Origin: JAWKJY01 sp041393535
GTDB lineage: Bacteria; Actinomycetota; Thermoleophilia; Gaiellales; Gaiellaceae
DNA: 64,000 bases
Assembly (NCBI GenBank): GCA_041393535.1
Contig: JAWKJY010000006.1
Location: 212,006-276,005 of the forward strand
Reading direction: 5' to 3'
The position numbers and the translations under genes were made by a program. A model generated the notes under the pieces. That model was not told where the DNA came from and ran no database searches. It worked only from the letters and a program-made list of their open reading frames with translations. Positions within the stretch are counted from its first letter, which is position 1; every line of letters starts with the position of its first letter. Of the stretch, positions 33,905 through 41,943 are shown one piece after another.

Positions 33905-34381
33905 ATGAGACTCCGAGCGCACGCGATCACGGAGGCCAGAGGCGACATGCCGATGGCCGAGCTGGCGCGCCGCATCGCGAAGCACGACTCGTTCCACCTC
34001 GGCACGACGGGGGCGCAGCAGATCCGGCGGTGGGAGGCCGGGCAGCGTCCGCGTTACGAGGCGGAGACGATCGCGGCGATCGCGGTCGTGACTGGCAGGC
34101 CGATCTCGTTCTTCTACGAGACCGGGGACGAGAGAGGCGGGGCCGCCTCCGACGATGAGGAGGCGGCCCAGGTGTCGGTGACGACCGTGACCACGACGTA
34201 CACGGGCCGGGCCGACCTGATCGCGGACCTGATCGCTCAGGCTCAGGGGGCGGTTGGCGGCAGCCACGGCGAGGCGCGCGGGAGCCGACCGAGCGCGTCG
34301 TACATCGCGGAGCCCAGGGGGACGACCGTCTCCGCGGGCGCCGTGGCTGCCGCGAGCACGCCCCGGGGAGGTATGCGGTGA
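33905..34381 (+). CDS. XRE-family regulator (Cro/CI-like)
   Basis: ATG 33905 gives 158 aa. The HTH domain includes 'MAELARRIAKHDSFHLGTT', 'GAQQIRRWEAGQRPRYEAE' and 'AVVTGRPISFFYETGDE', the standard XRE ending. The C-terminal half is Thr/Ala/Ser-rich with an acidic patch and no peptidase motif, so it is not a RecA-cleavable LexA-type repressor. It is the first rightward early gene, directly after the palindrome. There is no clear ribosome binding site, so a leaderless mRNA is possible. Confidence 0.75.
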   Translation: MRLRAHAITEARGDMPMAELARRIAKHDSFHLGTTGAQQIRRWEAGQRPRYEAETIAAIAVVTGRPISFFYETGDERGGAASDDEEAAQVSVTTVTTTYTGRADLIADLIAQAQGAVGGSHGEARGSRPSASYIAEPRGTTVSAGAVAAASTPRGGMR

Positions 34382-34758
34382 GTGACGAGCCTCGCGGGCG
34401 CCAGGCTCTCGAGCTGGACGCCGATCAGCGGGAGCGGCTGCGGGCGTTCCGCGCGGACGGTCTTCTCTGGCTCGTGAACACCGCGCTGCTGCACCCGCGC
34501 GGCTTGGGGCTCTCGGTGCACCTGGACGACGGCGATCCTGACGCTCCTCCGATCGGGCTGTCGGTCGTCGCACGCGACGAGCCGTGGATCTTCGAGCCGG
34601 GCCAGCAGCACGACGTGCTCGATCGGTACGAGTCTGCTGAGGCGCGCCGCGAGCTGCGATGGGCTGCGGCTCTCCGCTCGCCCGGGGCTCGGGTGGTCGA
34701 GCCGGCCGAGCCTGACGGTGAGGGCTGGGACGACGGCGGTGAGGAGCAGCAGTTCTGA
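34378..34758 (+). CDS. Hypothetical early phage protein
   Basis: This 126-aa protein starts at GTG overlapping the XRE stop. It reads 'LELDADQRERLRAFRADGLL', 'HPRGLGLSVHLDDGDPDAPP' and 'QQHDVLDRYESAEARRELRW', and ends acidic. No family is recognised. It is coupled to the regulator and may modify lysogeny or early gene control. Confidence 0.55.
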   Translation: MSDEPRGRQALELDADQRERLRAFRADGLLWLVNTALLHPRGLGLSVHLDDGDPDAPPIGLSVVARDEPWIFEPGQQHDVLDRYESAEARRELRWAAALRSPGARVVEPAEPDGEGWDDGGEEQQF

Positions 34759-34775
34759 TGCGTCGGCCGCGGGTG

Positions 34776-35060
34776 TCAGTCCTTGCGGCGGGCGCGGGTG
34801 CGGGCGGCGGCGAGGTAGAGCCCCAAGAGGTCGTCGGGCGAGGAGCCTACGAGGAACGTCCGGTCGAGAGTGTGGTAGACGACGTCGACGTCGTCTGTGT
34901 CGAGCGCGAGGGTGCCGTCGCAGGTCTCGATCCTGTGGACGAGGTCGTCGCCTCGCCGGCCGTACCTGGAGCGCACGGCCGTGCCGAGCCACGCGGCGGA
35001 CTCCGCGCTGATCGTGATGTCGTGCCCGTCGAGGTCGATCAGGATGCCGTTGATCGGCCG
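34776..35060 (-). CDS. Hypothetical protein, start uncertain
   Basis: The stop is at 34776. The frame reads 'TLALDTDDVDVVYHTLDRT' and 'LVGSSPDDLLGLYLAAARTR'. Coding-like sequence ('INGILIDLDGHDITISAESA') continues upstream of the first start codon (GTG 34976), up to about 35060 where a TAG interrupts. An indel or a missed start there is likely. It precedes nothing else on this strand except Ku. Confidence 0.45.
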   Translation of the reverse strand, partial: RPINGILIDLDGHDITISAESAAWLGTAVRSRYGRRGDDLVHRIETCDGTLALDTDDVDVVYHTLDRTFLVGSSPDDLLGLYLAAARTRARRKD

Positions 35061-35144
35061 ACCCTATCGCAGGAGCCTGGTGAATTCGACCTAGGTGGCC
35101 GCCGTGCTTCGGGGCCGCGTGTGGTCGCGTCCCGGCAGGTGCTG

Positions 35145-35966
35145 CTAGCCGCGGTGCGCGGCGGGTCGCCGGCGGGCGTTCGCGTCCTGGAGGGACTCGC
35201 GCAGGGCCCGTTCGAGGTCGACGACGGGGGCGACGGGGGCGGGCCGGTCGGCCGGGGCCCAGTGGCGCCCGTGGATCTTCGCCTCGAGGAGCTGCTGGAC
35301 GTTCTCGCGCCAGCCGCTCGTGAGCTGGGTGTGGGGCTGGAAGGCGCGGGCGCGCATGGCGCGGACGAGCCGGCGGGCGAGGCGAAGGTCGCCCTGGTCG
35401 ACGTCGTGGTGCTCGCGGGCGAGCTCGCGCGTCTCGACGGGCTCGCGGACGTCGTCTGCGAGGTAGAGCGTGTCGAGCGCGAGCCCGACGCTGCTCGGGT
35501 CGGGGCGGACGAGGCCGAGGTTTTCGCGGCCCCAGAGCGTGAACCTGGCGATCGCGGCGGCTTCCTCCTCGTGGAGGGCCTGCGCGAGGAGCCAGTAGGG
35601 CCGCCGGTTCACGCGATCTGGGGCTGGGGTCAGCCAGTACGTGCGGTCTCGGAAGACGACCGGGACCTTCTGCTCGGGCACGACGTGCTCGACCCGGATG
35701 GTGCGGTCGGTGTCGGGCGCGAGCTGGTCGAGCTCGTAGTCGGGGACGAGGACGAACTGGCCTGGTGCCGCTTCCCAGCCGCGGACGGTCTCCCCCGGCT
35801 CGACGTCCTGGTCGCAGGCGGGGCAGCGCTGCCGCTGGCTGACCGGCGTGCCGCACGGCGCGTGGAGCGTCCGGAAGTGCACGTCGGCGCGCTTCTGCGC
35901 GACGGCGAGCCCGACCGGGACGCCGAGGCGGCCGATCGCGAGCGTCCCGTTCCAGATGACCCGCAC
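35145..35966 (-). CDS. ku: Ku-type DNA end-binding protein
   Basis: This 273-aa protein starts at GTG 35966: 'MRVIWNGTLAIGRLGVPVGL' then 'VHFRTLHAPCGTPVSQRQRC', 'PACDQDVEPGETVRGWEAA' and 'TDRTIRVEHVVPEQKVPVVF'. This is the prokaryotic Ku core in its normal order. It ends with 'LALDTLYLADDVREP' and a C-terminal tail of about 40 residues. Ku rings bind double-strand ends and recruit LigD. Phages Omega and Corndog carry Ku to circularise short-overhang genomes with host LigD, and the same role is inferred here. No ligase is seen in the prophage. Confidence 0.88.
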   Translation of the reverse strand: MRVIWNGTLAIGRLGVPVGLAVAQKRADVHFRTLHAPCGTPVSQRQRCPACDQDVEPGETVRGWEAAPGQFVLVPDYELDQLAPDTDRTIRVEHVVPEQKVPVVFRDRTYWLTPAPDRVNRRPYWLLAQALHEEEAAAIARFTLWGRENLGLVRPDPSSVGLALDTLYLADDVREPVETRELAREHHDVDQGDLRLARRLVRAMRARAFQPHTQLTSGWRENVQQLLEAKIHGRHWAPADRPAPVAPVVDLERALRESLQDANARRRPAAHRG

Positions 35967-36005
35967 GCGTTGCCACGGTAGCGAACGACCAGGAGGGAGA
36001 CGGAC

Positions 36006-36326
36006 GTGGGTGAGCACGAGCAGGTCGAGCACGGGGCGCGGTTGGCGCACTTCGACCAGGCCCGGGAGGAGGCGATCCGGGTGCTGCGCGCCGCGCGCGG
36101 CGCGTTCTTCGTGGTCTGCGACGTGCCGGCCGACGAGGTCGCTCACCTGGCCGAGGAGCCGGTGGTGTTCGCGACGGGCGGGATCACGTGCGCGTGCCCG
36201 GCCGACCGGAGGACGGCGCTCGTGTTCTACCGGGACGTGCACGAGCGCGCGGCCGGCCGGGAGCTCGCGGCGGCGCGCGCGTTCGCGAGCGACGTGACCC
36301 GCGGCCTCGAGGAGCGGGAGCAGTGA
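36006..36326 (+). CDS. Hypothetical early protein
   Basis: This 106-aa protein is preceded by AGGAGGGAG. It reads 'ARLAHFDQAREEAIRVLRAA', 'GAFFVVCDVPADEVAHLAEE' and 'CACPADRRTALVFYRDVHER'. Mixed alpha-beta fold, no catalytic motif. It opens a rightward operon of coupled genes leading to the replication initiator. Confidence 0.58.
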   Translation: MGEHEQVEHGARLAHFDQAREEAIRVLRAARGAFFVVCDVPADEVAHLAEEPVVFATGGITCACPADRRTALVFYRDVHERAAGRELAAARAFASDVTRGLEEREQ

Positions 36327-36589
36327 CCGCGGCGCTGGTCGCTGTGGCCGCGGCGAGCGCCGGGTTCGTCGGAGCCGCTGCGGGACTGAGGCTCGGGGTG
36401 CGCGTCGGGGAGGCGCGTGGGCGGGCCTCGGCGAGACGGGATGCCTCCTGCCGGCGTCCCGTCTCGTCGACGCCAGCCTCTGCCGTTCCCCTCCCCCTCC
36501 CGGGGGCTGGCGTCGACCCTTACCCGTGCGCCCGCTGCGAGCGCCTCTGGGGTGACCTCCTCGCCGACCGCGGTGGCCAGGCGTCGTGA
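36323..36589 (+). CDS. Small membrane-anchored protein with CxxC
   Basis: GTG 36323 overlaps the previous stop. The N-terminal span 'AALVAVAAASAGFVGAAAGL' is followed by a Pro-rich linker, then 'YPCARCERLWGDLLAD', a metal-binding-type CxxC. The product is 88 aa. Function unknown; translationally coupled on both sides. Confidence 0.52.
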   Translation: MTAALVAVAAASAGFVGAAAGLRLGVRVGEARGRASARRDASCRRPVSSTPASAVPLPLPGAGVDPYPCARCERLWGDLLADRGGQAS

Positions 36590-36921
36590 CCGGCCCGGTC
36601 TGGGACGTGTTCGAGGCGCAGCTCGCGGAGGAGCGCGAGGCGCAGCGGCTCGCCCGGGCCCGGCGCGCGCCGCGCACCGCCCGCGTGGTGCGCGAGCAGC
36701 GTGACCGGCTCGACCTGGTCGACGAGCTGATGCGGCGGCTCGCCGCCGGTGCGCCGGACGAGCGGCACGCGCGGATCCTGGGCGCGCTCTGCGTCGAGGA
36801 GTGGCAGCTCGACGAGTCGCCGGAGCTGTACGCCGCGCTGATCGCGCAGCACGTCGACGATCTCGCTTCTCGCCGCGCCGCCGCGCGCGGCTCCCGGACC
36901 GGGTGGGGCTGCCGTGCCTGA
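36586..36921 (+). CDS. Hypothetical helical protein
   Basis: This 111-aa protein starts at GTG 36586 and reads 'DVFEAQLAEEREAQRLARAR', 'REQRDRLDLVDELMRRLAAG' and 'EEWQLDESPELYAALIAQHV'. Wholly helical. It lies directly upstream of the initiator and overlaps it by 8 bases, so it may assist replication. Confidence 0.55.
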   Translation: MTGPVWDVFEAQLAEEREAQRLARARRAPRTARVVREQRDRLDLVDELMRRLAAGAPDERHARILGALCVEEWQLDESPELYAALIAQHVDDLASRRAAARGSRTGWGCRA

Positions 36922-37768
36922 CCGGGTCGGGGTGGTGGAGTGGAGGCGCGCGCTGATCGCGTCTTCCGGTCTGCCGTCGAGCGCGCGTCTGGTCGCGCTC
37001 GTCCTCGCCGAGCACATGACGCTCGCGGGGGACAGGTGCTTCCCGAGCGTCGCTCTTCTCTGCAACGAGACCGGGCTCGCTCGATCGACGGTGCAGGAGC
37101 AGCTCGCGCTGCTCGAGCAGCACGGCTGGGTGCTGCGGATCGAGCGGCCCGGGACGAGCTCGACCTATCTGGCTGCCGTGCCAGACGTCGAGGGTGCCCG
37201 CTCACCGGGCAGGTGGGTGCCCGACCAGCGGGCAGGGGGTGCCCGCTCACCGGGCAGGGGGTGCCCGACCAGCGGGCACGAGGTCCCCACTGAGGTCCCC
37301 ACTGAGCAGCAGCAGCGTGCGCCGGCGCCCGCGATCGAACCCGAGGCACCGTCGGTCGCCGCGCTGCACGTCGCCGCCGCGTTCGAGCGTGCGTTCGGGC
37401 GGCCCGCCCGGCTGCGGCGGGAGCAGCTCGCCCGGCTGGAGGGAGTCCTCGACCGGGTCGGGCTCGACCAGGCGCTGCAGCTGATCCGGCGGCGCCGCGA
37501 GCTCGGCGCCCGCCCGAACTGCCTCGCCTGGTTCCTGCCAGCCCTCGAGGAGCTCGCCGCCAGCGAGCCGCCCGTCGACGAGGTCGGGGCCGAGACGATG
37601 CAGGAGAGCCTGCGGGCCGAGCTCTGGGTGCGCAGCGTCGGCTGGCGCCACGCCGACTGGGAGGACGTCGAGCTCGAGCTGAGGGCCCGCGGCCTCGACC
37701 AGGCCGATGTCGACCGGCTGCTCGCGCTCGCCAGCGAGCTCCGGGCCAGCCAGGGAGTGTCGGCGTGA
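36914..37768 (+). CDS. Replication initiator, HTH (DnaD/O-like)
   Basis: This 284-aa protein starts at GTG 36914. The N-terminal winged helix reads 'VEWRRALIASSGLPSSARLV', 'CFPSVALLCNETGLARSTVQ', 'EQLALLEQHGWVLRIERPG' (HTH_36 type). A low-complexity centre encoded by iterons and a helical C-terminal domain ('ELRARGLDQADVDRLLALAS') follow. Phage initiators of this type bind iterons inside their own gene and recruit helicase. No helicase is evident nearby, so host DnaB is presumably used. Confidence 0.75.
   Translation: MPDRVGVVEWRRALIASSGLPSSARLVALVLAEHMTLAGDRCFPSVALLCNETGLARSTVQEQLALLEQHGWVLRIERPGTSSTYLAAVPDVEGARSPGRWVPDQRAGGARSPGRGCPTSGHEVPTEVPTEQQQRAPAPAIEPEAPSVAALHVAAAFERAFGRPARLRREQLARLEGVLDRVGLDQALQLIRRRRELGARPNCLAWFLPALEELAASEPPVDEVGAETMQESLRAELWVRSVGWRHADWEDVELELRARGLDQADVDRLLALASELRASQGVSA
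37192..37279. repeat. Iterons, probable prophage replication origin
   Basis: Four 21-bp units lie at 37192-37212, 37215-37235, 37237-37257 and 37259-37279, spaced 22-23 bases (about two helical turns). Each begins GGGTGCCCG and ends CGGGCA(G/C). Units 1 and 3 have CTCAC in the middle, while units 2 and 4 have ACCAG. Each is also an imperfect dyad (GCCCG/CGGGC). Two copies of GAGGTCCCCACT follow. The array lies inside the initiator gene, as in lambda O. Confidence 0.85.
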
Positions 37769-37971
37769 GCAGCGCGGCCGGCGAGATCTCGACCGAGCGT
37801 GGCCTCTACCGGGTCTGGCTCGGCCTGCCGATCGAGCGGTACGCGCCCTGCTCGCGCTGCGGCCGCTGCCGCTCCCTCGACGACCGGCCGCTCCTGGTTC
37901 GCGGCCGCCGCCGCGACCACCTCGCCTGCTTCGACTGCTTCGCCCGTCCCCGCCGTCGGGGCCGCTGGTGA
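37765..37971 (+). CDS. Small zinc-ribbon protein
   Basis: This 68-aa protein starts at GTG overlapping the initiator stop. 'YAPCSRCGRCRSLDDRPLL' and 'DHLACFDCFARPRRRGRW' supply two CxxC pairs for one zinc site. A DNA- or protein-binding accessory role is likely. It ends TGATG into the next gene. Confidence 0.6.
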   Translation: MSSAAGEISTERGLYRVWLGLPIERYAPCSRCGRCRSLDDRPLLVRGRRRDHLACFDCFARPRRRGRW

Positions 37972-38210
37972 TGGCCGCCATCGACCGCAGCGAGATGACC
38001 GTCGAGCAGCTCGCCGACGAGCTCGCCTGGGAGGACATCGGCTGCACCCTGCTCGGCCTCGACACGGCCGGGCGCGACCGCTACCGGCGCCTCGCCGAGC
38101 GCGTGCTCGACCTGCTCGAGCCGCTCCAGGGCGCCGCCTACGACCGCGGCTACCACGACGCCCTCGACGCGTGGCAGCGCGGCCTGACCGAGGAGGAGAC
38201 CGCAGCATGA
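37971..38210 (+). CDS. Hypothetical small protein
   Basis: This 79-aa helical protein: 'EMTVEQLADELAWEDIGCT', 'RDRYRRLAERVLDLLEPLQG', 'GYHDALDAWQRGLTEEETAA'. Both ends are coupled to neighbours by overlapping start and stop. Function unknown. Confidence 0.55.
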   Translation: MAAIDRSEMTVEQLADELAWEDIGCTLLGLDTAGRDRYRRLAERVLDLLEPLQGAAYDRGYHDALDAWQRGLTEEETAA

Positions 38211-38857
38211 ACCGCCGCCGCCTTCGGCCCACCCGGCGCCTGCTCCCCTGGCTCTGCCTGATCGCGTTCGCCACCACCGCCGCGACCACGTACCGGCTGA
38301 CGAGCCCCGACCCGGTCGCGTTCGCCCACCCCGGCCCCGCCGCCGTCCGGCCCCCCGTCGAGACGCGCCACCAGCTCGAGCAGCGGATCGTCGACGGCTG
38401 GCGGTGCACGAACACCGCGCGCGGCCAGCTCGGCCTGCGCCCCTACCCGCGCCCCACCCGGGTGTGGCGGTACGGGGCGATCCTCTGGCAGGAACGCTGC
38501 CGGCTCCTCACCATGCTCGTCGACGCCGCCGAGCGCGAGCCGCTGCTCGCGATCCGGCTCGTCTTCGCCGGGCCCGGCGACCCCGACTACGCCAACAGCC
38601 ACAGCGCCGAGGAGCAGGCCATCCGCGTCGCCTGGTGCGAGAGCCGCTGGACGACCACGAACCGGAACGGCCAGTACCACGGCCTCTTCCAGATGGGCGA
38701 GAGCGAACGCGCCCAGTACGCGATCGGCGCCTACCAGACCGCGCTCGAGCAGGCCCGCAGCGCCCGCCGCATGTTCACCGCCGCCGGACGCTCCTGGGCG
38801 CGCTGGCAGTGCCGCCCCGGCACCGGCGGCCCCACCAGCTACTTCCTCGGCTGGTGA
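38207..38857 (+). CDS. Membrane-anchored transglycosylase-like muralytic enzyme
   Basis: This 216-aa protein has an N-terminal anchor ('LLPWLCLIAFATTAATTYR'). It then has a linker, 'WRYGAILWQERCRLLTMLV', and a lysozyme-like domain: 'AIRVAWCESRWTTTNRNGQY' with the catalytic Glu in CES, then 'HGLFQMGESERAQYAIGAY'. The final 'SWARWQCRPG' is typical of Rpf/SLT-type folds. Its place among early genes, away from the lysis module, suggests a role in wall remodelling or infection rather than lysis. Confidence 0.65.
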   Translation: MNRRRLRPTRRLLPWLCLIAFATTAATTYRLTSPDPVAFAHPGPAAVRPPVETRHQLEQRIVDGWRCTNTARGQLGLRPYPRPTRVWRYGAILWQERCRLLTMLVDAAEREPLLAIRLVFAGPGDPDYANSHSAEEQAIRVAWCESRWTTTNRNGQYHGLFQMGESERAQYAIGAYQTALEQARSARRMFTAAGRSWARWQCRPGTGGPTSYFLGW

Positions 38858-39831
38858 CCGCGGTGCGCATCGACCTCGGAGCCCTCGTCGTCGACGTCGC
38901 CGTGTCGCCGACCCTCGTGCACCTCCCCGCCGCGAACGCGCGACGTCGGCACGGCCGCCGCGTGACCGTGCTCGCCTTCGACCAGGACGACCCGCCCGCG
39001 GAATGGGAGACGCTGTGCGGCCTCGACGGGAACGTGCTCGCCTACGCGGGCCTGCTCCGCGGCCGCCGCGTCTGCGCCGTCTGCCGCGAGCGCGCGCCCC
39101 ACCACGTCCGCGCCCCGCGCGGCGACGTCGACGAGCAGGCCGCGGCGCCGCGCCGGCGCGGCGGCCGCAAGCCCGGCGACGGCCGCCGCGTCACGGACAC
39201 GCAGCTGCGCGCGCTCCATCGCGCCTACCAGGAGCAGGAGCTGAGCGTCCGCCAGCTCGCCGACCGGGTCTGGGAGCGGCTCGGCTACACGAGCTCGCGC
39301 TCCTGTGCCGAGAGCCTGCACAAGGGGTTCCGGCAGCTCGAGCTGCCACTGCGCGACCGGATCGACGCGGTCCGGCTCCGCTGCACCGAGCACGGCATGG
39401 CCCGCAAGAACGGCTCCCGCGCCGGGTACGGCACCTACCGACGGCGCGTCCTCCACGGCCAGGAGGATCGGCCGCTCTGCAAGGCCACCCGCCAGAACCC
39501 GCCCGGCAAGGGCCGCCCCTGCCGGCACCGCGCCATGCACGGCTCGGACTACTGCCTGCAGCACGACCCCGACCGCCACGACCAGGTGATCGCCACCGTC
39601 ACCGCCACCCGCGCACTCGTCCCCCGCCACGTGATGATCCCGTGGGCCGACATCGAGCCGCACGTCCGCGCGCTCGTCGACGGCGAACGCCACCCCGCCG
39701 TCGCGCTCCACCGGATCACCGGCGTCCCCGAAGGCACCTGCAGCCGCATCCTCCTCGGCCGCCGCGACCACCTCAGCGAGCAGCTCGCGCACCGCCTCCT
39801 CGCCCCCCTCGCCCAGAAGGCGGCGGCGTGA
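38854..39831 (+). CDS. HTH and zinc-finger DNA-binding protein
   Basis: This 325-aa protein starts at GTG 38854. The N-terminal region has 'WETLCGLDGNVLAY' and 'RRVCAVCRERAPHH'. A basic linker and an HTH follow ('ELSVRQLADRVWERLGYTSS'), then a zinc-binding 'CRHRAMHGSDYCLQHD'. The C-terminal part has a second HTH-like region ('RITGVPEGTCSRILLGRRDH'). It is probably a phage transcription factor. It is coupled to the methyltransferase that follows. Confidence 0.6.
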   Translation: MTAVRIDLGALVVDVAVSPTLVHLPAANARRRHGRRVTVLAFDQDDPPAEWETLCGLDGNVLAYAGLLRGRRVCAVCRERAPHHVRAPRGDVDEQAAAPRRRGGRKPGDGRRVTDTQLRALHRAYQEQELSVRQLADRVWERLGYTSSRSCAESLHKGFRQLELPLRDRIDAVRLRCTEHGMARKNGSRAGYGTYRRRVLHGQEDRPLCKATRQNPPGKGRPCRHRAMHGSDYCLQHDPDRHDQVIATVTATRALVPRHVMIPWADIEPHVRALVDGERHPAVALHRITGVPEGTCSRILLGRRDHLSEQLAHRLLAPLAQKAAA

Positions 39832-40667
39832 GCGATCCCGGGATCCTCTCGGTGGTCTGCGACGACGTCTTCGCCGCGGACGTCGCGCTCGGCCAGGCGC
39901 GGCTGGTTTACGCCGACCCGCCGTACACGCGGACGGACTACTTCGGGTACGGGGTCGCGCCGGACTGGCGGCAGCTCGTAGAGCGGATGCTCGAGCTCGC
40001 CGCCGAGGACGCCGTCCTGGTGATCCAGGTCGGCTCCGGGAACCTGTACGAGCTGCTCCCGATCGTCGAGGAGATCGCGCCGCGCCGCCGGATCCGCTCC
40101 GGTACCGGCAACCGCGCCCGCACGCTCGCGTGGGTGAAGCCGTGGGGCGCCTGGCGCCCGAACACGACCTTCCAGTACAGCTGGGAGCCGATCGTCGTCT
40201 TCTACGGGCTCCGCTACCGGCACCCGCGCATGGCCCTCACCGGCGCCGAGGCCGACTGGTTCTGCTGCCCGCCCGTCCGCGCCGACGACGTCGGCCACCC
40301 GACCCCGAAGCCACCGCAGCTCCTCCACTGGCTCTTCGACCGGCTCCTCACCGACGCCCGCGGCCGACTCGCGATCGACCTCTTCGCCGGCAGCGGCGCC
40401 GCCGCGATCGCCGCCTGCAGGTACGGGCTCGACGCCATCGCCATCGAACGCAACCCCGCCTACGCCGACCTGATCCGCGCCCGAGCAGGCGAACAGCTCG
40501 GCGGCCGCACCACACCGCTCGAAGCAGCCGGGATCCAGCAGCAGCTCGACGGCCTCGACGGCGGACGCCTCGTCAACGTCGGATCCCGCCCGCGACCGCC
40601 CCACTACAAGCGCCGCCGCTCCCACTTGAGCGCGTCGCTTCGTCGACGGCGCGAGGCAGGCACCTGA
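39828..40667 (+). CDS. DNA (N4/N6) methyltransferase
   Basis: This 279-aa protein starts at GTG 39828. 'QARLVYADPPYTRTDYFGYG' holds the catalytic DPPY early, and 'LAIDLFAGSGAAAIAACRYG' holds the SAM-binding FxGxG late, so it is beta-class (PF01555). 'VGHPTPKPPQLLHWL' is the usual motif between them. No partner nuclease is present, so it is an orphan enzyme that probably shields phage DNA or changes expression. The recognition sequence is unknown. Confidence 0.82.
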   Translation: MSDPGILSVVCDDVFAADVALGQARLVYADPPYTRTDYFGYGVAPDWRQLVERMLELAAEDAVLVIQVGSGNLYELLPIVEEIAPRRRIRSGTGNRARTLAWVKPWGAWRPNTTFQYSWEPIVVFYGLRYRHPRMALTGAEADWFCCPPVRADDVGHPTPKPPQLLHWLFDRLLTDARGRLAIDLFAGSGAAAIAACRYGLDAIAIERNPAYADLIRARAGEQLGGRTTPLEAAGIQQQLDGLDGGRLVNVGSRPRPPHYKRRRSHLSASLRRRREAGT

Positions 40668-41482
40668 TGGGCGACAAGACCGGAATCCAGTGGACGGAGG
40701 CGACGTGGAACCCCGTCACCGGGTGCACGAAGGTCAGCCCCGGCTGCGCGCACTGCTACGCCGAGCAGGTCACGCACCGCTTCGCGAACGCGTGGGGCGT
40801 CAGCGGCAAGCCGTGGACGCCGGCGAACGCCGGCGAGGTCGTCCGCACCCGGCCCGACCGACTCGACCAGCCCCTCCGCTGGCAGCGGCCCCGGACGGTG
40901 TTCGTCAACAGCATGAGCGACCTCTTCCACGACCAGGTGCCGCCCACGTTCGTCGAGGCGGTCTACGGGGTCATGGCCCGCTGCCCGCAGCACACCTTCC
41001 AGATCCTGACGAAGCGGCCCGAGCTGGCGCTCGACTGGTACCGCGGCGGCCCCTACCTCGCACCGATCTGGCCATGGCCGCTCCCGAACGTCTGGCTCGG
41101 CGTCTCGATCGAGAACGCCCGCCACACCTACCGCGCCGACGTGCTCCGCGAGATCCCCGCAGCCGTCCGCTTCATCAGCGCCGAGCCGCTTCTCGGCCAG
41201 CTCATGCCGGTCACCGACGACTGGCCCGAGCGGCCACCGCGCACGCTCTGCCTCGACGGGATCGACTGGGTCATCGTCGGCGGCGAGTCGGGACCGCGCG
41301 CCCGGCCGATGCAGCTCGACTGGGCGCTCGAGCTCGTCAACGTCTGCCGTGCCGCGGGCGTCGCCTGCTTCGTGAAGCAGCTCGGCACGCACGCCGCACG
41401 CGAGCTCGACCTGCGCGACCGGAAGGGCGGGCGCCCCGAGGAGTGGCCGGCCCCTCTGCGGGTGCGGGAGATGCCGGCGTGA
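40667..41482 (+). CDS. Phage Gp37/Gp68 family protein (DUF5131)
   Basis: This 271-aa protein: 'GIQWTEATWNPVTGCTKVSP' followed by 'GCAHCYAEQVTHRFANAWG', 'FVNSMSDLFHDQVPPTFVEA', 'TFQILTKRPELALDWY' and 'DWVIVGGESGPRARPMQLDW' is the family pattern (PF07505). The Cys cluster CxxxxPGCxxCYA resembles a radical-SAM-like site. The biochemical role in phages is still uncertain. ATG overlaps the methyltransferase stop. Confidence 0.85.
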   Translation: MGDKTGIQWTEATWNPVTGCTKVSPGCAHCYAEQVTHRFANAWGVSGKPWTPANAGEVVRTRPDRLDQPLRWQRPRTVFVNSMSDLFHDQVPPTFVEAVYGVMARCPQHTFQILTKRPELALDWYRGGPYLAPIWPWPLPNVWLGVSIENARHTYRADVLREIPAAVRFISAEPLLGQLMPVTDDWPERPPRTLCLDGIDWVIVGGESGPRARPMQLDWALELVNVCRAAGVACFVKQLGTHAARELDLRDRKGGRPEEWPAPLRVREMPA

Positions 41483-41718
41483 TCGGGCGGGTCTACCTCG
41501 AGCGCGGGGAGCCGGTGATCGTGGCGATCCGGTGGGGCCCGGGCGGCGGGCCCAGGAACGTGCTGATCCACCGCATGGACGGCTCGTTCGTCGTCAGGCC
41601 GTTCCGCGGCCTCCGCCGCGCCGACCTGCCGGCGCGGGCGGACAGCCGCACCACCGGGCCCCCGGGGCGTCATGGTGGGTTAGAACCCGTTGGAACCCTG
41701 CCCGGGGGCGCGGGGTGA
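41479..41718 (+). CDS. Hypothetical small protein
   Basis: This 79-aa protein starts at GTG overlapping the previous stop. 'GRVYLERGEPVIVAIRWGPG' and 'NVLIHRMDGSFVVRPFRGLR' are beta-type, and the C-terminus is Gly/Pro-rich. It resembles short KOW/RNA-binding-like beta proteins, but no family is assigned. Confidence 0.52.
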   Translation: MIGRVYLERGEPVIVAIRWGPGGGPRNVLIHRMDGSFVVRPFRGLRRADLPARADSRTTGPPGRHGGLEPVGTLPGGAG

Positions 41719-41939
41719 AGCTCGCCTGCGCGCTCCGTGAGATCCGCGGAGACCGGTCGCTCCGCGACGTCGCCGAGACCGCCGGCGTGAACCGTGGCCT
41801 GCTGAGCGACCTCGAGCGCGGCCGCCGGCTCGCACCCGACCGGATCGTGCGGGCGCTCGAGGTCGCGTACGGGCAGCCGGCGCATGCCTGGTACCCGCCC
41901 GAGGTGCTGCTCGTGATCCAGCGAGACGAGGAGGCGTGA
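41715..41939 (+). CDS. XRE-family HTH protein
   Basis: This 74-aa single-domain protein: 'CALREIRGDRSLRDVAETAG', 'VNRGLLSDLERGRRLAPDRI', 'VRALEVAYGQPAHAWYPPE'. It is a compact Cro-like DNA-binding domain, coupled upstream. It lies just before excisionase and integrase and may control them. Confidence 0.7.
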   Translation: MKLACALREIRGDRSLRDVAETAGVNRGLLSDLERGRRLAPDRIVRALEVAYGQPAHAWYPPEVLLVIQRDEEA

Positions 41940-41943
41940 CAAC

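Noticed and set aside
37192..37279. CRISPR array
   Set aside because: Units are adjacent with 1-2 base gaps, there are no spacers, and the repeats are in frame within a coding region. Iterons are the better reading. No CRISPR array was seen elsewhere.
38207..38857. Second endolysin of the lysis cassette
   Set aside because: It has the transglycosylase motif, but it lies in the early operon on the other strand with a membrane anchor and no holin. A non-lysis role is more likely.
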